DNA of 34,142 nt from CAVRUD01 sp963849635. Lineage in GTDB: Bacteria; Chloroflexota; Chloroflexia; Thermomicrobiales; UBA6265. The stretch spans positions 1-34,142 of the forward strand of contig CAWKIA010000014.1 in assembly GCA_963849635.1 (NCBI GenBank), in the 5' to 3' direction. Under the pieces are notes generated by a model. It made no database searches and had not been told where the DNA came from. It worked only from the letters and a program-made list of their open reading frames with translations. Shown piece after piece: positions 24,890 through 33,733 of this stretch (its first letter is position 1; the number at the start of each line of letters is the position of its first letter). Position numbers and translations under genes: made by a program.

Positions 24890-24996
24890 CGCTCTACGGG
24901 GGATTGCGGTTCCGCCGTGTCGTTACCGGGGGAAACCGCCATGTTGCTCGCTGGCACAGCCATGTGATGCGGCCACCCGATGGAGAGCGGCCGCAC

Positions 24997-25035
24997 GGAA
25001 TCGCCCGCCTCCAACAGTGGAAGGCGGGCGATTCC
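24997..25035 (-). terminator. Hairpin terminator after propeller copy A
   Basis: GGAATCGCCCGCCT and AGGCGGGCGATTCC form a perfect 14-bp stem with an 11-base loop. It starts 29 bases beyond the copy A stop on the minus strand. There is no T run. It separates the two copies, so each is likely transcribed from its own promoter. Confidence 0.65.
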
Positions 25036-25063
25036 TTGCGCGAGCGAAGCAGACCGAGGATGC

Positions 25064-26653
25064 CTACGGGTTGGCGACCACTGTCAGCGTTCCAGCGTCG
25101 CGGGCGGTGGCGTGGCGGAGACCGTCGGGGGTTTCGATCTCGGCCTGGTAGCGCAGCGTACGGGGACCGGTGTCATCTGGGCGGGTGACCGAGAGTGCGT
25201 AATGAATGGCGCCATTGGTGAAGACGTCGTCATTCGCGCTAGCGTCGGGAGTGACGCCGTCGTCGACGAGGATCGCGCCGTAGGCGACGTTGACGTCGTA
25301 GAGGCCGTCGAGGAGGGCGACGACGCCTGTGGCGATGCCCGTGCCCTCGGTCTCGACGGCGACGCTGGCGGTGGCGACATCGACGGAGTCGTTTGCGATC
25401 TCCTCCGGGTCGATCGTGGCGTCGGTCAAGACCGGTGCGGCGCCGAGGTCAGATGGTCCGATGTCGAGCGTCGCGAGTTGTTCGTGCTGGTTTGCGCAGT
25501 CGGCGCAGCGGATCGATCTCATGACGTAGACGAATCGGGTGGCGTCGGCATTCATCGAAGCACGGACCATCCCATCAGTAAGAAGATCCGTGTGGCCAGC
25601 GCCGCCGGGAGTGAGTACCGCGAGCTGGCGCATGTCGCCGCTGGCGGTATCGATGAGGTAGCTGGTGGGGGTCAGCAGGAGGCTTGATCCGTCTTCACTC
25701 AGATGGAGGATGTCATCGAAGCTGGAGCCAGTGGTGGTCGCAAGAGTCTCCGCATCGCCGCCACCGAAGTCGACGAGACCGACCTCATTGTTGCCATTGT
25801 CTGGCGGGATGATGTCATAGGCGACTGTCGAGCCGTCACCGCTGACGGCGACGTTCTTGACCCACCCGAACGGGCCCGCGAGATCGTGCAGGTTACCGCC
25901 ATCACCGGTGACGCCGAAGGCGTGTTCGCCGTCGCCCGCGTACGCGCCGAAGACGATTTCGTCGCCGCTGGCGGAGACATCGAAGGGCATCCCGTCGGCG
26001 TAGAAGCAGCAGCCGGTCGCTTCGATCGTCAGATTGAACATATCGGCGATGTCATCTGCGGCGACGATCTGGCGCAGGTTTTCGCCATCGGCGTCGATAG
26101 CCCATACGCCGCGAGGAACGAGGGTGGTCCCGTCAACGGTGCCTGAATCGCGGCGGACCAGGAAGAAGGCTGTCTCGCCGTCGGCGGAGAGGCGGACGGA
26201 ACCGATCTCGTTACCGCCGAGATTCAGGATCTCCCTGGCCCCGCCGGCGTCAGCGATCCGAAGCTGCATCGAGTCGCTGGAGAGGACGACATCGCCGTCT
26301 TCACTGATGGCGAGCAGGGCGCCGCACCCGCAATTGGGCCGGTAGGAATCGACTTCGGTGAGATTGGAGCCGTCGGCGTCGACGACGAAGATGCGGTTGG
26401 GCTTCTCGGCGTCGCTGCTTCCAAACGTGTCGGCGAAGACGATCGTGGAGCCGTCGGCGCTGATCTCGGGGTTGGCAACGCCGATGAAGTCATCCCCGAC
26501 GTCTGTGATCTGGTGGTAGACCAGAAGGTCTGAGTCAGGTGGCTCGGTTTGGGTGATCGCTGATGCCGTGAGGTGCGACATCGTGGTGATGAGGGCAGCG
26601 ACGACGATGATCGGGGCGACGCGACAAAGAGATCGGTTCACGAATCGGTACAT
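25064..26653 (-). CDS. Secreted seven-repeat propeller protein, copy A
   Basis: 529 residues. A signal peptide (APIIVVAALITTMSHLTASA) is followed by seven repeats with an S-x-DG turn and a following beta strand: NPEISADGSTIVFA, LAISEDGDVVLSS, VRLSADGETAFFL, FDVSASGDEIVFG, VAVSGDGSTVAYD, LHLSEDGSSLLLT and ASMNADATRFVYV. This predicts a seven-bladed PD40/TolB-type propeller. Six cysteines lie as CxC (108/110), CC (215/216) and CxxC (383/386, CADCANQHEQ). An Ig-like C-terminal domain of about 120 residues has AILVDDGVTPDASANDDVFT, as in anchor-type domains of exported proteins. GGAGG six bases before ATG 26653 fixes the start. No enzyme residues are seen. A tandem paralogue follows. Ligand unknown. 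Confidence 0.85.
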   Translation of the reverse strand: MYRFVNRSLCRVAPIIVVAALITTMSHLTASAITQTEPPDSDLLVYHQITDVGDDFIGVANPEISADGSTIVFADTFGSSDAEKPNRIFVVDADGSNLTEVDSYRPNCGCGALLAISEDGDVVLSSDSMQLRIADAGGAREILNLGGNEIGSVRLSADGETAFFLVRRDSGTVDGTTLVPRGVWAIDADGENLRQIVAADDIADMFNLTIEATGCCFYADGMPFDVSASGDEIVFGAYAGDGEHAFGVTGDGGNLHDLAGPFGWVKNVAVSGDGSTVAYDIIPPDNGNNEVGLVDFGGGDAETLATTTGSSFDDILHLSEDGSSLLLTPTSYLIDTASGDMRQLAVLTPGGAGHTDLLTDGMVRASMNADATRFVYVMRSIRCADCANQHEQLATLDIGPSDLGAAPVLTDATIDPEEIANDSVDVATASVAVETEGTGIATGVVALLDGLYDVNVAYGAILVDDGVTPDASANDDVFTNGAIHYALSVTRPDDTGPRTLRYQAEIETPDGLRHATARDAGTLTVVANP

Positions 26654-26775
26654 CGGAGTCCTCCATTAGAGGTCCTACCCGGCATGTCGGAGGGGGATAC
26701 GCGTGAGGAACTCGAAGGTTCCCCTCGAGACAATCCGAGAACACGAGATCTTGACGTTTTCAGTTTTATCTGTAT

Positions 26776-26790
26776 TCGTCGATTGTACGA
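26776..26790. promoter_or_regulatory. Shared palindrome upstream of propeller copy A
   Basis: TCGT-N7-ACGA, about 122 bases before the copy A ATG, in a block that is 15/18 identical to the one upstream of copy B. The surrounding 60 bases are clearly AT-richer than the coding DNA. No other feature was seen in the 260-base gap 26654-26913. Confidence 0.5.
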
Positions 26791-26913
26791 CGTTTTGCGG
26801 TCGATACTAGTTCCCTAGCTGTCGGAGAACACAGAATTCGGCGACGACTCGTCCTCGCATGCTGGTGTGACGCCAGTGCCAGGACGGCGGACGCAGGGCT
26901 TGTCGAATCGACA

Positions 26914-27725
26914 TTAGCCGCGACGATACCTGGTCACGGCCAGGGGAAGACAAACGACGAGGATGGCAAACGCCCAGAGGAGTGCGCGCGCGACGAAGTA
27001 GGAGGTGGGGTGGCCAAGGAGGGCCTCCGCGTCGGGGCCGAGCGTGAGGGCGCGGACGGCGTCAACCATGTACGTGATGGGCTGGTGCTCAGCGACGGTC
27101 GCGCAGACCGGATGGCATGGTGTCGACGGGGACGTAAGCGCTTGAAACAAAGGTGAGGGGAAAGACGAGCAGTCCAAATCCCTGAGCGGCCTGGGCGTTG
27201 CCCGCGAACAGGCCCACCGTGATGAAAAGCCATTCAAAGACATAGCCGAAGAGCACCACAAGGCCGAAGGCGGCGAGACCGTCCAGGACAGAGCCATGGA
27301 GGCGGAAACCGACCAGGAAACCGAGGGCCACCGTCACCCCGAGGCTCCAGATGAGGATGACCGTGTCGGCGAGCGCGCGCCCGGCGAGGACAGCGCTGCG
27401 CGGAATCGGCAGGGAGCGGAGGCGGTCGATGAAGCCCTGTTGGAGGTCTTCGGCCACGGCGACGGCGGCGCCAATGCCGGCGAAGAGGACGCCGGTCGTG
27501 ACGAATCCGGGGATGAGGTAGTTGACGTAGCGGATGCCGTCGGGCTGGATAGCGCCGCCGAAGACGTAGCGGTAGACCAGCATGAATCCGGCCATCTGGA
27601 TGGTGCCGAGGACGAGAAGCTGCGGGGTACGCGAGGTACCGGAGGAGCGCGCGGCGGGCGACTGTCCAGGTGCTGGTGGCGAGCGGAGTCGTGCGGCGAT
27701 TGAGGGTGGATGAGGCGGCGACCAT
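26914..27725 (-). pseudogene. ABC-2 (DrrB-type) exporter permease, two frame breaks
   Basis: Starts at ATG 27725 (AAGGA upstream): MVAASSTLNRRTTPLATSTW, then TVARRALLRYL. An extra base near 27632 moves to the next frame at RTPQLLVLGTIQMAGFMLVY. A second extra base near 27104 leads from VPVDTMPSGL to ATVAEHQPITYMVDAVRALT. Repairing both gives 269 residues with the six hydrophobic segments of ABC-2 permeases and the conserved ending (VVCLPLAVTRYRRG). 812 bases equals 270 codons plus two, as expected for two inserted bases. It is the membrane partner of the DrrA-like ATPase encoded 164 bases upstream. Together they would export a drug-like molecule or lipid. If the breaks are real, the exporter is dead. 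Confidence 0.75.
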
Positions 27726-27776
27726 GGGGAGTCCTTTCGGCTGTCTGCGTCTAAGAAGGGGAAATCCATCTGGTAG

Positions 27777-27849
27777 GGGTAGGGCTTGCCCTGCCCGGCT
27801 CCCGGCGCAAACGTCGGGTTCGGATACATGGGCAGGGCAAGCCCTGCCC
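27777..27849. repeat. Pair of palindromic 20-mers in inverted orientation
   Basis: GGGTAGGGCTTGCCCTGCCC (27777-27796) and GGGCAGGGCAAGCCCTGCCC (27830-27849) are reverse complements with one mismatch, 33 bases apart. The second is itself a perfect palindrome around AA. GCAAACGT occurs in the spacer (27807-27814) and again just outside (27857-27864). It resembles the short GC-rich palindromic repeats scattered in Chloroflexota and cyanobacterial genomes, perhaps a small mobile or REP-like element. It sits between the ATPase and permease genes of the exporter. Confidence 0.7.
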
Positions 27850-27889
27850 TTTCGAGGCAAACGTGCTGATAGACGAACCCGGAGGATCG

Positions 27890-28834
27890 CTATACGGCGG
27901 CGGGTTGGCCGGTGAGGGCGAGAAAGACCTCGTCCAGAGTGGGTTGGCGGAGGGCGATGTCTTCGACATCGATGGCGGCATCCTGGAGGGAGCGCATCGC
28001 GGTCATGAGGTCATCGCCGCCAGCGTCGACGCCAAGGCTGACGCGGCGGGTTGCTTCGTCGATCTGACACTCGCCGCGATGAAGGTGGCCGAGCGCGGTG
28101 GCGACTTTGGGCAGGTCGTCGCGCCGGCGGGCGTGAATTTCGATCACGCTGCCGCCGATGCGGCGCTTGAGTTCGGCGGGAGTGCCGGACGCGACCGTAC
28201 GCCCGTGGTCGATGATGACGATGCGGTTGGCGAGGTGGTCGGCTTCGTCCAGGTATTGGGTGGTGAGGAGGACGTCGGTGCCGGCCTCGACGAGGGCGCG
28301 AATCGCGTCCCACAACTCGATCCGGCTGCGGGGATCGAGTCCGGTGGTCGGCTCGTCGAGGAGGAGCAAGCGAGGTGCGCCGACAAGGCTGGCGCCGAGG
28401 TCGAGCCGGCGGCGCAGCCCGCCGGAGTAGGTCCGGACGAGGCGGTCGGCGACGTCGATCAGGCCGAGTTGATCGAGAACGGCGGCGGCGCTTGCCCGGG
28501 CGCACCGGCGGTCCTGGCCGACGAGGCGGGCGACCATCTCCAGATTTTCACGACCCGTCATGGCTGGCTCGACGGCGGCGAACTGACCTGCGAGGCCGAT
28601 CAGGCGGCGAACGGCATCCGCATCGCGGCGTACGTCGTGGCCGAAGACGGTGAGTGTGCCACCGTCGAGGCGAAGCAGGGTGGCGATGGCGCGCACAAAG
28701 GTGGACTTGCCGGCGCCGTTCGGTCCAAGGATGGCGAGGACCTGACCGCTCTCGGCGACGAGGTCCAGTCCGTCCAGGGCACGGGTTTTGCCGAATCGCT
28801 TCTCGAGACCGTGTGCTTCGATCATGCTGGTCAT
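27890..28834 (-). CDS. ABC transporter ATPase, DrrA type
   Basis: 314 residues from ATG 28834 (AGGAGG eleven bases upstream; ATG 28825 also possible). Walker A GPNGAGKST (37-45), Q loop Gln84, signature YSGGL (136-140), Walker B LLLLDEP (156-162) and D loop TGLDP are all intact. The switch position reads TTQYLDEADHL, with Gln where most ABC ATPases have His, as is common in the DrrA drug-resistance branch. The C-terminal tail of about 90 residues (IEIHARRRDDL to PTLDEVFLALTG) is also DrrA-like. It drives export through the adjacent permease. It starts 40 bases after the PadR gene, so all three form one operon under PadR control. Confidence 0.94.
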   Translation of the reverse strand: MTSMIEAHGLEKRFGKTRALDGLDLVAESGQVLAILGPNGAGKSTFVRAIATLLRLDGGTLTVFGHDVRRDADAVRRLIGLAGQFAAVEPAMTGRENLEMVARLVGQDRRCARASAAAVLDQLGLIDVADRLVRTYSGGLRRRLDLGASLVGAPRLLLLDEPTTGLDPRSRIELWDAIRALVEAGTDVLLTTQYLDEADHLANRIVIIDHGRTVASGTPAELKRRIGGSVIEIHARRRDDLPKVATALGHLHRGECQIDEATRRVSLGVDAGGDDLMTAMRSLQDAAIDVEDIALRQPTLDEVFLALTGQPAAV

Positions 28835-28874
28835 CGCGATGATGTCCTCCTGAAGTGGCGGAACAGGCGGTCGG

Positions 28875-29516
28875 TCAGGATTCGTCATCCTGGCCGGGGG
28901 GTGGGATGTGGGCGGTGGAGAATGCGCGCAGCCATTCCTCGGTCCAGGTGAGCCGTCCCTGGCGCAGGTCTGCGATGACGCCGCGCACCCAGTTGAGCTC
29001 GGCGGCGAGGATCGCGCGGCGGTACTCCTCTTCGAGAAGGAAGAGGCGAGGCAAATCGGGATTGGCGGCGAGCTCCGACTCTGTGCGGTCCAGTTGGGCC
29101 GCGAGCCGGTCGGCGCGAACCTCGAGTTGCTCTCTGGCATCGTCAGGAGTGAGACCAAAGAGGATGGAGATCGCGGCGATGAAGTCGGGGTAGTCGTCAT
29201 TGCTGGAGCGCAGCGTCTGGCGCAGCCAGTCGTGGGCGGCATCGCGGCCCGCGGGGGTTATCGCGTAGACGATGCGGTCGGGGTGGCTCTCGGTCTTGAC
29301 GGTCTCGTGCACCGCGACGAGTCCGAGGCGGACGAGGCGATCGATCGTTTGATAGAGGCTGGCCCGGGCTCTGACGTTGACGACACGGTGCTTGCCGTAG
29401 GCCTCGATCAGCTTTTGCAAGCCGTAAACATGCAATGGCTGCTCCATCAGCAGCCAGAGGATGATGAGGCCAAGCGATGAAGGTTGTGACGACTTTCTGG
29501 GTGTGGTACTGCTCAT
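28875..29516 (-). CDS. PadR family transcriptional regulator
   Basis: 213 residues from ATG 29516. PadR winged helix: LGLIILWLLMEQPLHVYGLQ, then RARASLYQTIDRLVRLGLVA and RIVYAITPAGRDAAHDWL. The long helical C-terminal part (about 115-200) is used for dimers and matches PadR subfamily 2 proteins that control DrrAB exporters. No ribosome site precedes the ATG. A strong promoter places transcription start at or within a few bases of it, so translation is probably leaderless. A palindrome in the promoter indicates autoregulation. It is the first gene of the exporter operon. The inducing ligand would be the exported drug, which is unknown. Confidence 0.93.
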   Translation of the reverse strand: MSSTTPRKSSQPSSLGLIILWLLMEQPLHVYGLQKLIEAYGKHRVVNVRARASLYQTIDRLVRLGLVAVHETVKTESHPDRIVYAITPAGRDAAHDWLRQTLRSSNDDYPDFIAAISILFGLTPDDAREQLEVRADRLAAQLDRTESELAANPDLPRLFLLEEEYRRAILAAELNWVRGVIADLRQGRLTWTEEWLRAFSTAHIPPPGQDDES

Positions 29517-29523
29517 AGAAATG

Positions 29524-29552
29524 ACAATACTAGAAATACTATTACTAGTCAA
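29524..29552 (-). promoter_or_regulatory. PadR promoter with embedded operator
   Basis: On the minus strand TTGACT (29552-29547) and TATTGT (29529-29524) are 17 bases apart. The ATG follows seven bases after the -10. A 21-bp palindrome (29529-29549), ten-base arms with one mismatch around a central base, fills the spacer. A dimer bound there would block RNA polymerase. Confidence 0.8.
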
Positions 29553-29589
29553 GACCTGTGGCTGGTTACCGGCGGTGGTCGCGTCGCTG

Positions 29590-30846
29590 TTACGTGCCGC
29601 GGGTCCGGGTCAACAGGAGAAAGATCAGGAGGGCGGAGGTCGCGGCGGTTGCGACCACAATGGCCATTGGCACGGCGGTGTCCTCGCCAGCGATGCCGAC
29701 CAGGGGGGCGGCGGTCGCGCCGATCGCGTATTGCAGCAGGCCGATCAAGGCGGAGGCGCTACCGGCGGTATGCGGGTGATCGGCGAGGGCAAGAGCCGTC
29801 GAGTTGGGCAGGATAAAGCCGAGGCTGGCGACCAAGACGACCAGGGCCGGGACGATCCCGGCCAGCCCGACGCCGCCACTGCCGCCGATCACGACCATGA
29901 GCAGAAAGGCAATGCCGCCGCTCGCCATGCCGCTCAGGCCGAAGCGGAGCAGCGTCTTCGGAGCGACCCGGCCGACGAGGCGGCCATTGATCTGGCCGCA
30001 GGTAACGTATCCCGCCGCGATCGAGGCGAAGATGAAGCTGTATTTTTGTTGTGAGACCCCATAGATCTCCTGGAGCACGAACGGTGATCCGGAGATGTAG
30101 GAGAAAAGCGCAGCGGAGGCCAACCCGCCGGAGAGTGCGTACCCGACAAAGCTTCTGTCGGTCGCCAATCGCCGAAAGGTGCGCAAGATGGAGCGGGCAC
30201 CGGCCGACTGGCGGTGTTCGGGCTGGTGGGTCTCGCTCAAGAAGGTAGCAGTGGCGATGACGAGCGCAGTGCCGATCAGCGCTAGCGTGACGAAGACGCC
30301 ACGCCAGGAGACCACGCGCAGGAGCTGGCCGCCGAGGAGTGGAGCCAGGATCGGGGCGAGACCGCTGACGAGGAGGAGCAAGGAGAAGAATCGGGCCGCG
30401 GCGACGCCGCTATAGAGATCGCGCACGACCGATCGGGCGATGACGATGCCCGCTGCTCCGGCGAATCCCTGGACGAACCGGAAGGCGATCAGAGCCTGGA
30501 TCGTGGGCGCGACCGCGCAGAGCAGCGACGCTATTGCGTACAGCCCCACACCGAGCATCAGGGGGCGGCGGCGACCGAACGCATCGCTCATCGGGCCGGC
30601 GAGGAGTTGCCCGGTGGCAAGGCCAAGGAGGCAGGCGCTGAGGGTAAGCTGTGTCTGCGACGCGCCGACGCCAAAGTCGGCGCGAAGTTCCGGCAACCCT
30701 GGGAGGTACATGTCGATCGAGAGGGGCCCGAAGGCGCTCAGCGCGCCGACGAGGAGGATCAACGTCCGTTGTGAGGGTAGTGCGGACGGGTGTGCCAGAG
30801 GTGAAGGTGGGACCGAAACCGCCGGGTTTGAGACAGGGGACGTCAC
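29590..30846 (-). CDS. MFS exporter, Bcr/CflA type
   Basis: 418 residues from GTG 30846 (AGGAG five bases upstream; the earlier GTG 30868-30870 has none). Twelve hydrophobic segments are visible. The family start FGPLSIDMYLPGLPELRADF (acidic residue in TM1) and the loop 2-3 motif GPMSDAFGRRRPLMLG are typical of Bcr/CflA proton-driven drug or sulfonamide/bicyclomycin-type exporters. RSVVRDLYSG is the family's TM5 region. It is divergent from the amidohydrolase (161-base gap) and ends 74 bases before the PadR start on the same strand, with the PadR promoter in the gap. Substrate unknown. Confidence 0.94.
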   Translation of the reverse strand: MTSPVSNPAVSVPPSPLAHPSALPSQRTLILLVGALSAFGPLSIDMYLPGLPELRADFGVGASQTQLTLSACLLGLATGQLLAGPMSDAFGRRRPLMLGVGLYAIASLLCAVAPTIQALIAFRFVQGFAGAAGIVIARSVVRDLYSGVAAARFFSLLLLVSGLAPILAPLLGGQLLRVVSWRGVFVTLALIGTALVIATATFLSETHQPEHRQSAGARSILRTFRRLATDRSFVGYALSGGLASAALFSYISGSPFVLQEIYGVSQQKYSFIFASIAAGYVTCGQINGRLVGRVAPKTLLRFGLSGMASGGIAFLLMVVIGGSGGVGLAGIVPALVVLVASLGFILPNSTALALADHPHTAGSASALIGLLQYAIGATAAPLVGIAGEDTAVPMAIVVATAATSALLIFLLLTRTRGT

Positions 30847-31007
30847 GGCGGCTCCTGGGCTGGTTGGCACATACGCACGTTGGAATCAGGATGCACGGGA
30901 GGTCGTCTATTTGGCAACTCAGCCAGTATGCGACTGCCATGCGATGAATAGTCTGCCGAGGTGTCCTCAGCGATGACGCCAACAGGCGGAGGAAGGGGAA
31001 CGACCGA

Positions 31008-32453
31008 GTGCTGGATCTGATGATCTCTGGCGGAACGGTGATCGCGATGGACCCGGGGCGACGTGTGATCCGGGGCGGATCAGTTGGGATCGAGGGCGAC
31101 CGGATCGCCTGGGTCGGGCAAGCCGGGCAGGAGCCGCCGGCCGCGCGGCGTACGGTTGACGCAACGGGTCACTACGTCCTGCCGGGGATCGTCGATACGC
31201 ACGGACATGCGGGCCACTCCATGACGCGCGGCCTCGGCGAGGGGCGACCAGAGGTCGGGACGGCGGCGGAACCAGGCTGGGGAGATATCGTCGGCGCGAT
31301 GTACTTCCACGCCTCGGATGAGGAGTTCTGGCGGGCGGAGAGCAGGCTCGCCGCGCTCGAGCGCCTCAAGTTTGGCGTGACGACGTCGGTTTCGATGACC
31401 GGATCGTCGCCGCGGGTGGATGATCCCCGCTACGCGCTCGCGGCCGCCAGCGGCTACGACGATCTGGGCTTGCGCCATATCGCCGCTGCCGGACCACCGA
31501 ACGGTCCCTGGCCCAGGACATACACCGATTGGTCTGGCGCCGGTGCGCCACATGAGGTGTCCGTGGACCTGGACCGGGCGTTGGCCGTCACCGAGGAGTG
31601 CATTCAGGCGTTCGCACCGGTGCGGGAGCGGACCGGCGGCCGGATTTCCTTCTATGTGGGGCCTTCGGCGGTCTCCCCGAGCGCTGATGCGGGTGATCCG
31701 GTCGCCAGGGCGCAGGTCAGCGGGGTGAAGCGCCTGGTCGAGCGATACGGCGTTGGATTCCACTCCCATGCCTACCGAGGTATGGTGCGGGCCGCGTTCG
31801 CGATCGAGCCGGAGTTGCTCGGACCACATGCCACCCTCGCCCACTGTGCCGGTATCGAACCCGACGAGATCGAGATCCTGGCCAGAACAGGAACCTCGGC
31901 CAGCCACGGGCCACTGACCCATGCCTACGTCCTCGACCGGTTCGCGGTGATCGATGCGCTGGAGGCCGGGGTCAACGTCGTCGTGTCGACCGACGGCTCA
32001 TCGCCGGATAGAAACTTTGACTTGATCGACCAGGCACGCATCGCGGCGCAATTACAGCGGGCGCACTACGCCGACAGCGCGGTGCTCCCGTCCGGCAAGT
32101 TGCTGGGGATGATCACGATCGACGCGGCCCGGGCGTTAGGACTGGAGCGGGAGATCGGCTCGATCGAGGTCGGGAAGCGGGCGGATGTGATCCTGCTCAA
32201 TGCGCGTCAGGCACACCTGGCACCGGATTTCACGGCGCCATTGCGCGTGATCGGCCACGCCAGCGGCCACGATGTCGACACCGTGATCGTCGATGGCAAG
32301 ATCCTGATGGAGAACCGGGAGGTCGTCGGGATCGACGAAGGCGCGATCCTCGATCGGGCCGAGGCGGCGTTTGCCGCGACGTGGGAGCGGACCGGTTTTG
32401 GCGATCCAAATGCCATGCACCCGGATACCTGGACGGCGGTACGGTATTCCTGA
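31008..32453 (+). CDS. Amidohydrolase (TrzA/AtzF/SsnA-like metal-dependent hydrolase)
   Basis: 481 residues from GTG 31008, with a GGAGGAAGGGGA ribosome site. The metal-dependent hydrolase fold is clear. The small beta-sandwich is at the start and end (LMISGGTVIAMDP; DVILLNARQAHLAPD). Metal ligands are HGH (His65, His67), HSH (His252/254), His279 in AHCAGIEPDE and Asp329 in VVVSTDGSSPDRNFDL. This set is that of the cytosine-deaminase/TrzA branch, which deaminates or dechlorinates heterocycles or related amides. The insertion at 80-180 (RGLGEGRPEVGTAAEPGWGD) is longer than in typical SsnA. Substrate unknown. It is divergent from an exporter, which fits detoxification or degradation, but this is only a hint. 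Confidence 0.9.
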   Translation: MLDLMISGGTVIAMDPGRRVIRGGSVGIEGDRIAWVGQAGQEPPAARRTVDATGHYVLPGIVDTHGHAGHSMTRGLGEGRPEVGTAAEPGWGDIVGAMYFHASDEEFWRAESRLAALERLKFGVTTSVSMTGSSPRVDDPRYALAAASGYDDLGLRHIAAAGPPNGPWPRTYTDWSGAGAPHEVSVDLDRALAVTEECIQAFAPVRERTGGRISFYVGPSAVSPSADAGDPVARAQVSGVKRLVERYGVGFHSHAYRGMVRAAFAIEPELLGPHATLAHCAGIEPDEIEILARTGTSASHGPLTHAYVLDRFAVIDALEAGVNVVVSTDGSSPDRNFDLIDQARIAAQLQRAHYADSAVLPSGKLLGMITIDAARALGLEREIGSIEVGKRADVILLNARQAHLAPDFTAPLRVIGHASGHDVDTVIVDGKILMENREVVGIDEGAILDRAEAAFAATWERTGFGDPNAMHPDTWTAVRYS

Positions 32454-32567
32454 ATCTGCCGTACAGTACACTCCGGGTCAACTATGGCGTGACCGTAGAA
32501 TCCGAAGGACGGGCTCGTCGCCGGCTGGGGCGGCGGATTCGGATGCTGGATGACCGGGAGGGATGTC

Positions 32568-33733
32568 GTGACTGACAGTCTGGCACGGGGGGAGACGGGC
32601 GAGGTGTCCGGCGAATCAGACGGCGATCTCAGGGCCCGGCTCGCGCTGGCGGAGGAGCGTCTGGACTTTTACGCATCGTTCGACCGGTTGATCCAGGACA
32701 ACGTCGCCCAGGCAAGCCGCCTCATGCGCGACGCGCTTGAGCTGCGCGAGCGGACGCAATCAGAGCTTGATCTGGCCAAGGCCCAGGCCGAGGAGCGGTT
32801 TACGCCGAGCGCAGCCGCTACCGGCTTGAACTTGAGGCGGTGCACGCCGACTTGATCACCTTGCAGGCGACAGCGGCCAGCATGGCTCGCCGGGTTGCGG
32901 CCACGATCGGGGCGATGAACTCGGCGGAAGACCTCATTGCCGCCGGCGCCCGCCCGGCGCTCTCCACGGCAGTCACCGCGGCCGCGGTTGCGGGATCGAC
33001 CGGGACGGTCCTGGCAGTGGACGACGGGGCCGCGGTCGGCGAGGCCGACGAAGCCGAGGATGCCGTCGCGGCGCTGGCGACCGAGACAGCCGGTGTTCCG
33101 GCGGAAAGCAATGGCGCCGAGGAGGACCTTGAGGCACCGCTGGCCGTCGAGGTGGAGATGGCGTCACTCGGGGCCGGCGATCTGCCGCCGTCCGCCGAGA
33201 CGGTGCCAGTCGATAGCCCACCGGTGGAGGGCCCCGGCGACGAGGCCGTGGGGTTTCAGCCGGAGAGGTTGAACCCGAGTCCGGACGTGTTGAACCAGCC
33301 GCGGCAGCCGAACCAGCCGTCGATGCACCAGCCGAGCCCGATCAAGCGGGCGGCGAGAGTTGCGGACCAGGTGGCTGCCGAGGCTGCGCCGGCCGTCGAA
33401 GCCGAAGCTCCCACATCTGTCGAGACTGCTGAAGCGTCTCAGCCGGATGATGCAGAGGAGGGCGGAGGGTCGCGATCGGTAACAGTGCTCGTCCACGGTG
33501 TGCCCCGCGCCGCGGCGGCGCTGGCGCTCCAGCGTCATCTCCATGGGCTGAGTCAGGTCGAAAGCGTCGAGGCCAGAGAGTACGCTGAAGGCGTCCTGCG
33601 CCTGCACGTGGTCACTGGCGGCCGACTGGCCCTGGAGGACTTGAAGGGCTGGGACGGCGGCGCCGGCCTGGAGCCGGTGACAGTGACCGGAGATGTGCTC
33701 GAGGTCAGACTTCCCGGGGCTCAGGGATTCTAA
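32568..33733 (+). pseudogene. Coiled-coil protein with Ala/Glu-rich linker and C-terminal alpha/beta domain, one frame break
   Basis: Starts at GTG 32568 (GGGAGG upstream; ATG 32550 would add six residues). Residues 25-110 are heptad-rich (RARLALAEERLDFYASFDRL, then RERTQSELDLAKAQAEERF). One T missing from the run near 32799-32801 shifts the frame. Restoring it gives AEERFYAERSRYRLELEAVH, continuing the coil. A long Ala/Glu/Pro-rich linker follows (about 135-300). The last 90 residues read SVTVLVHGVPRAAAALALQR, then LSQVESVEAREYAEGVLRLH, a beta-alpha-beta-beta pattern like a ferredoxin-fold (HMA-like) domain. 1166 bases plus one makes 389 codons. I do not recognise the family. It may be a cytoplasmic scaffold with a small ligand domain. 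Confidence 0.6.
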
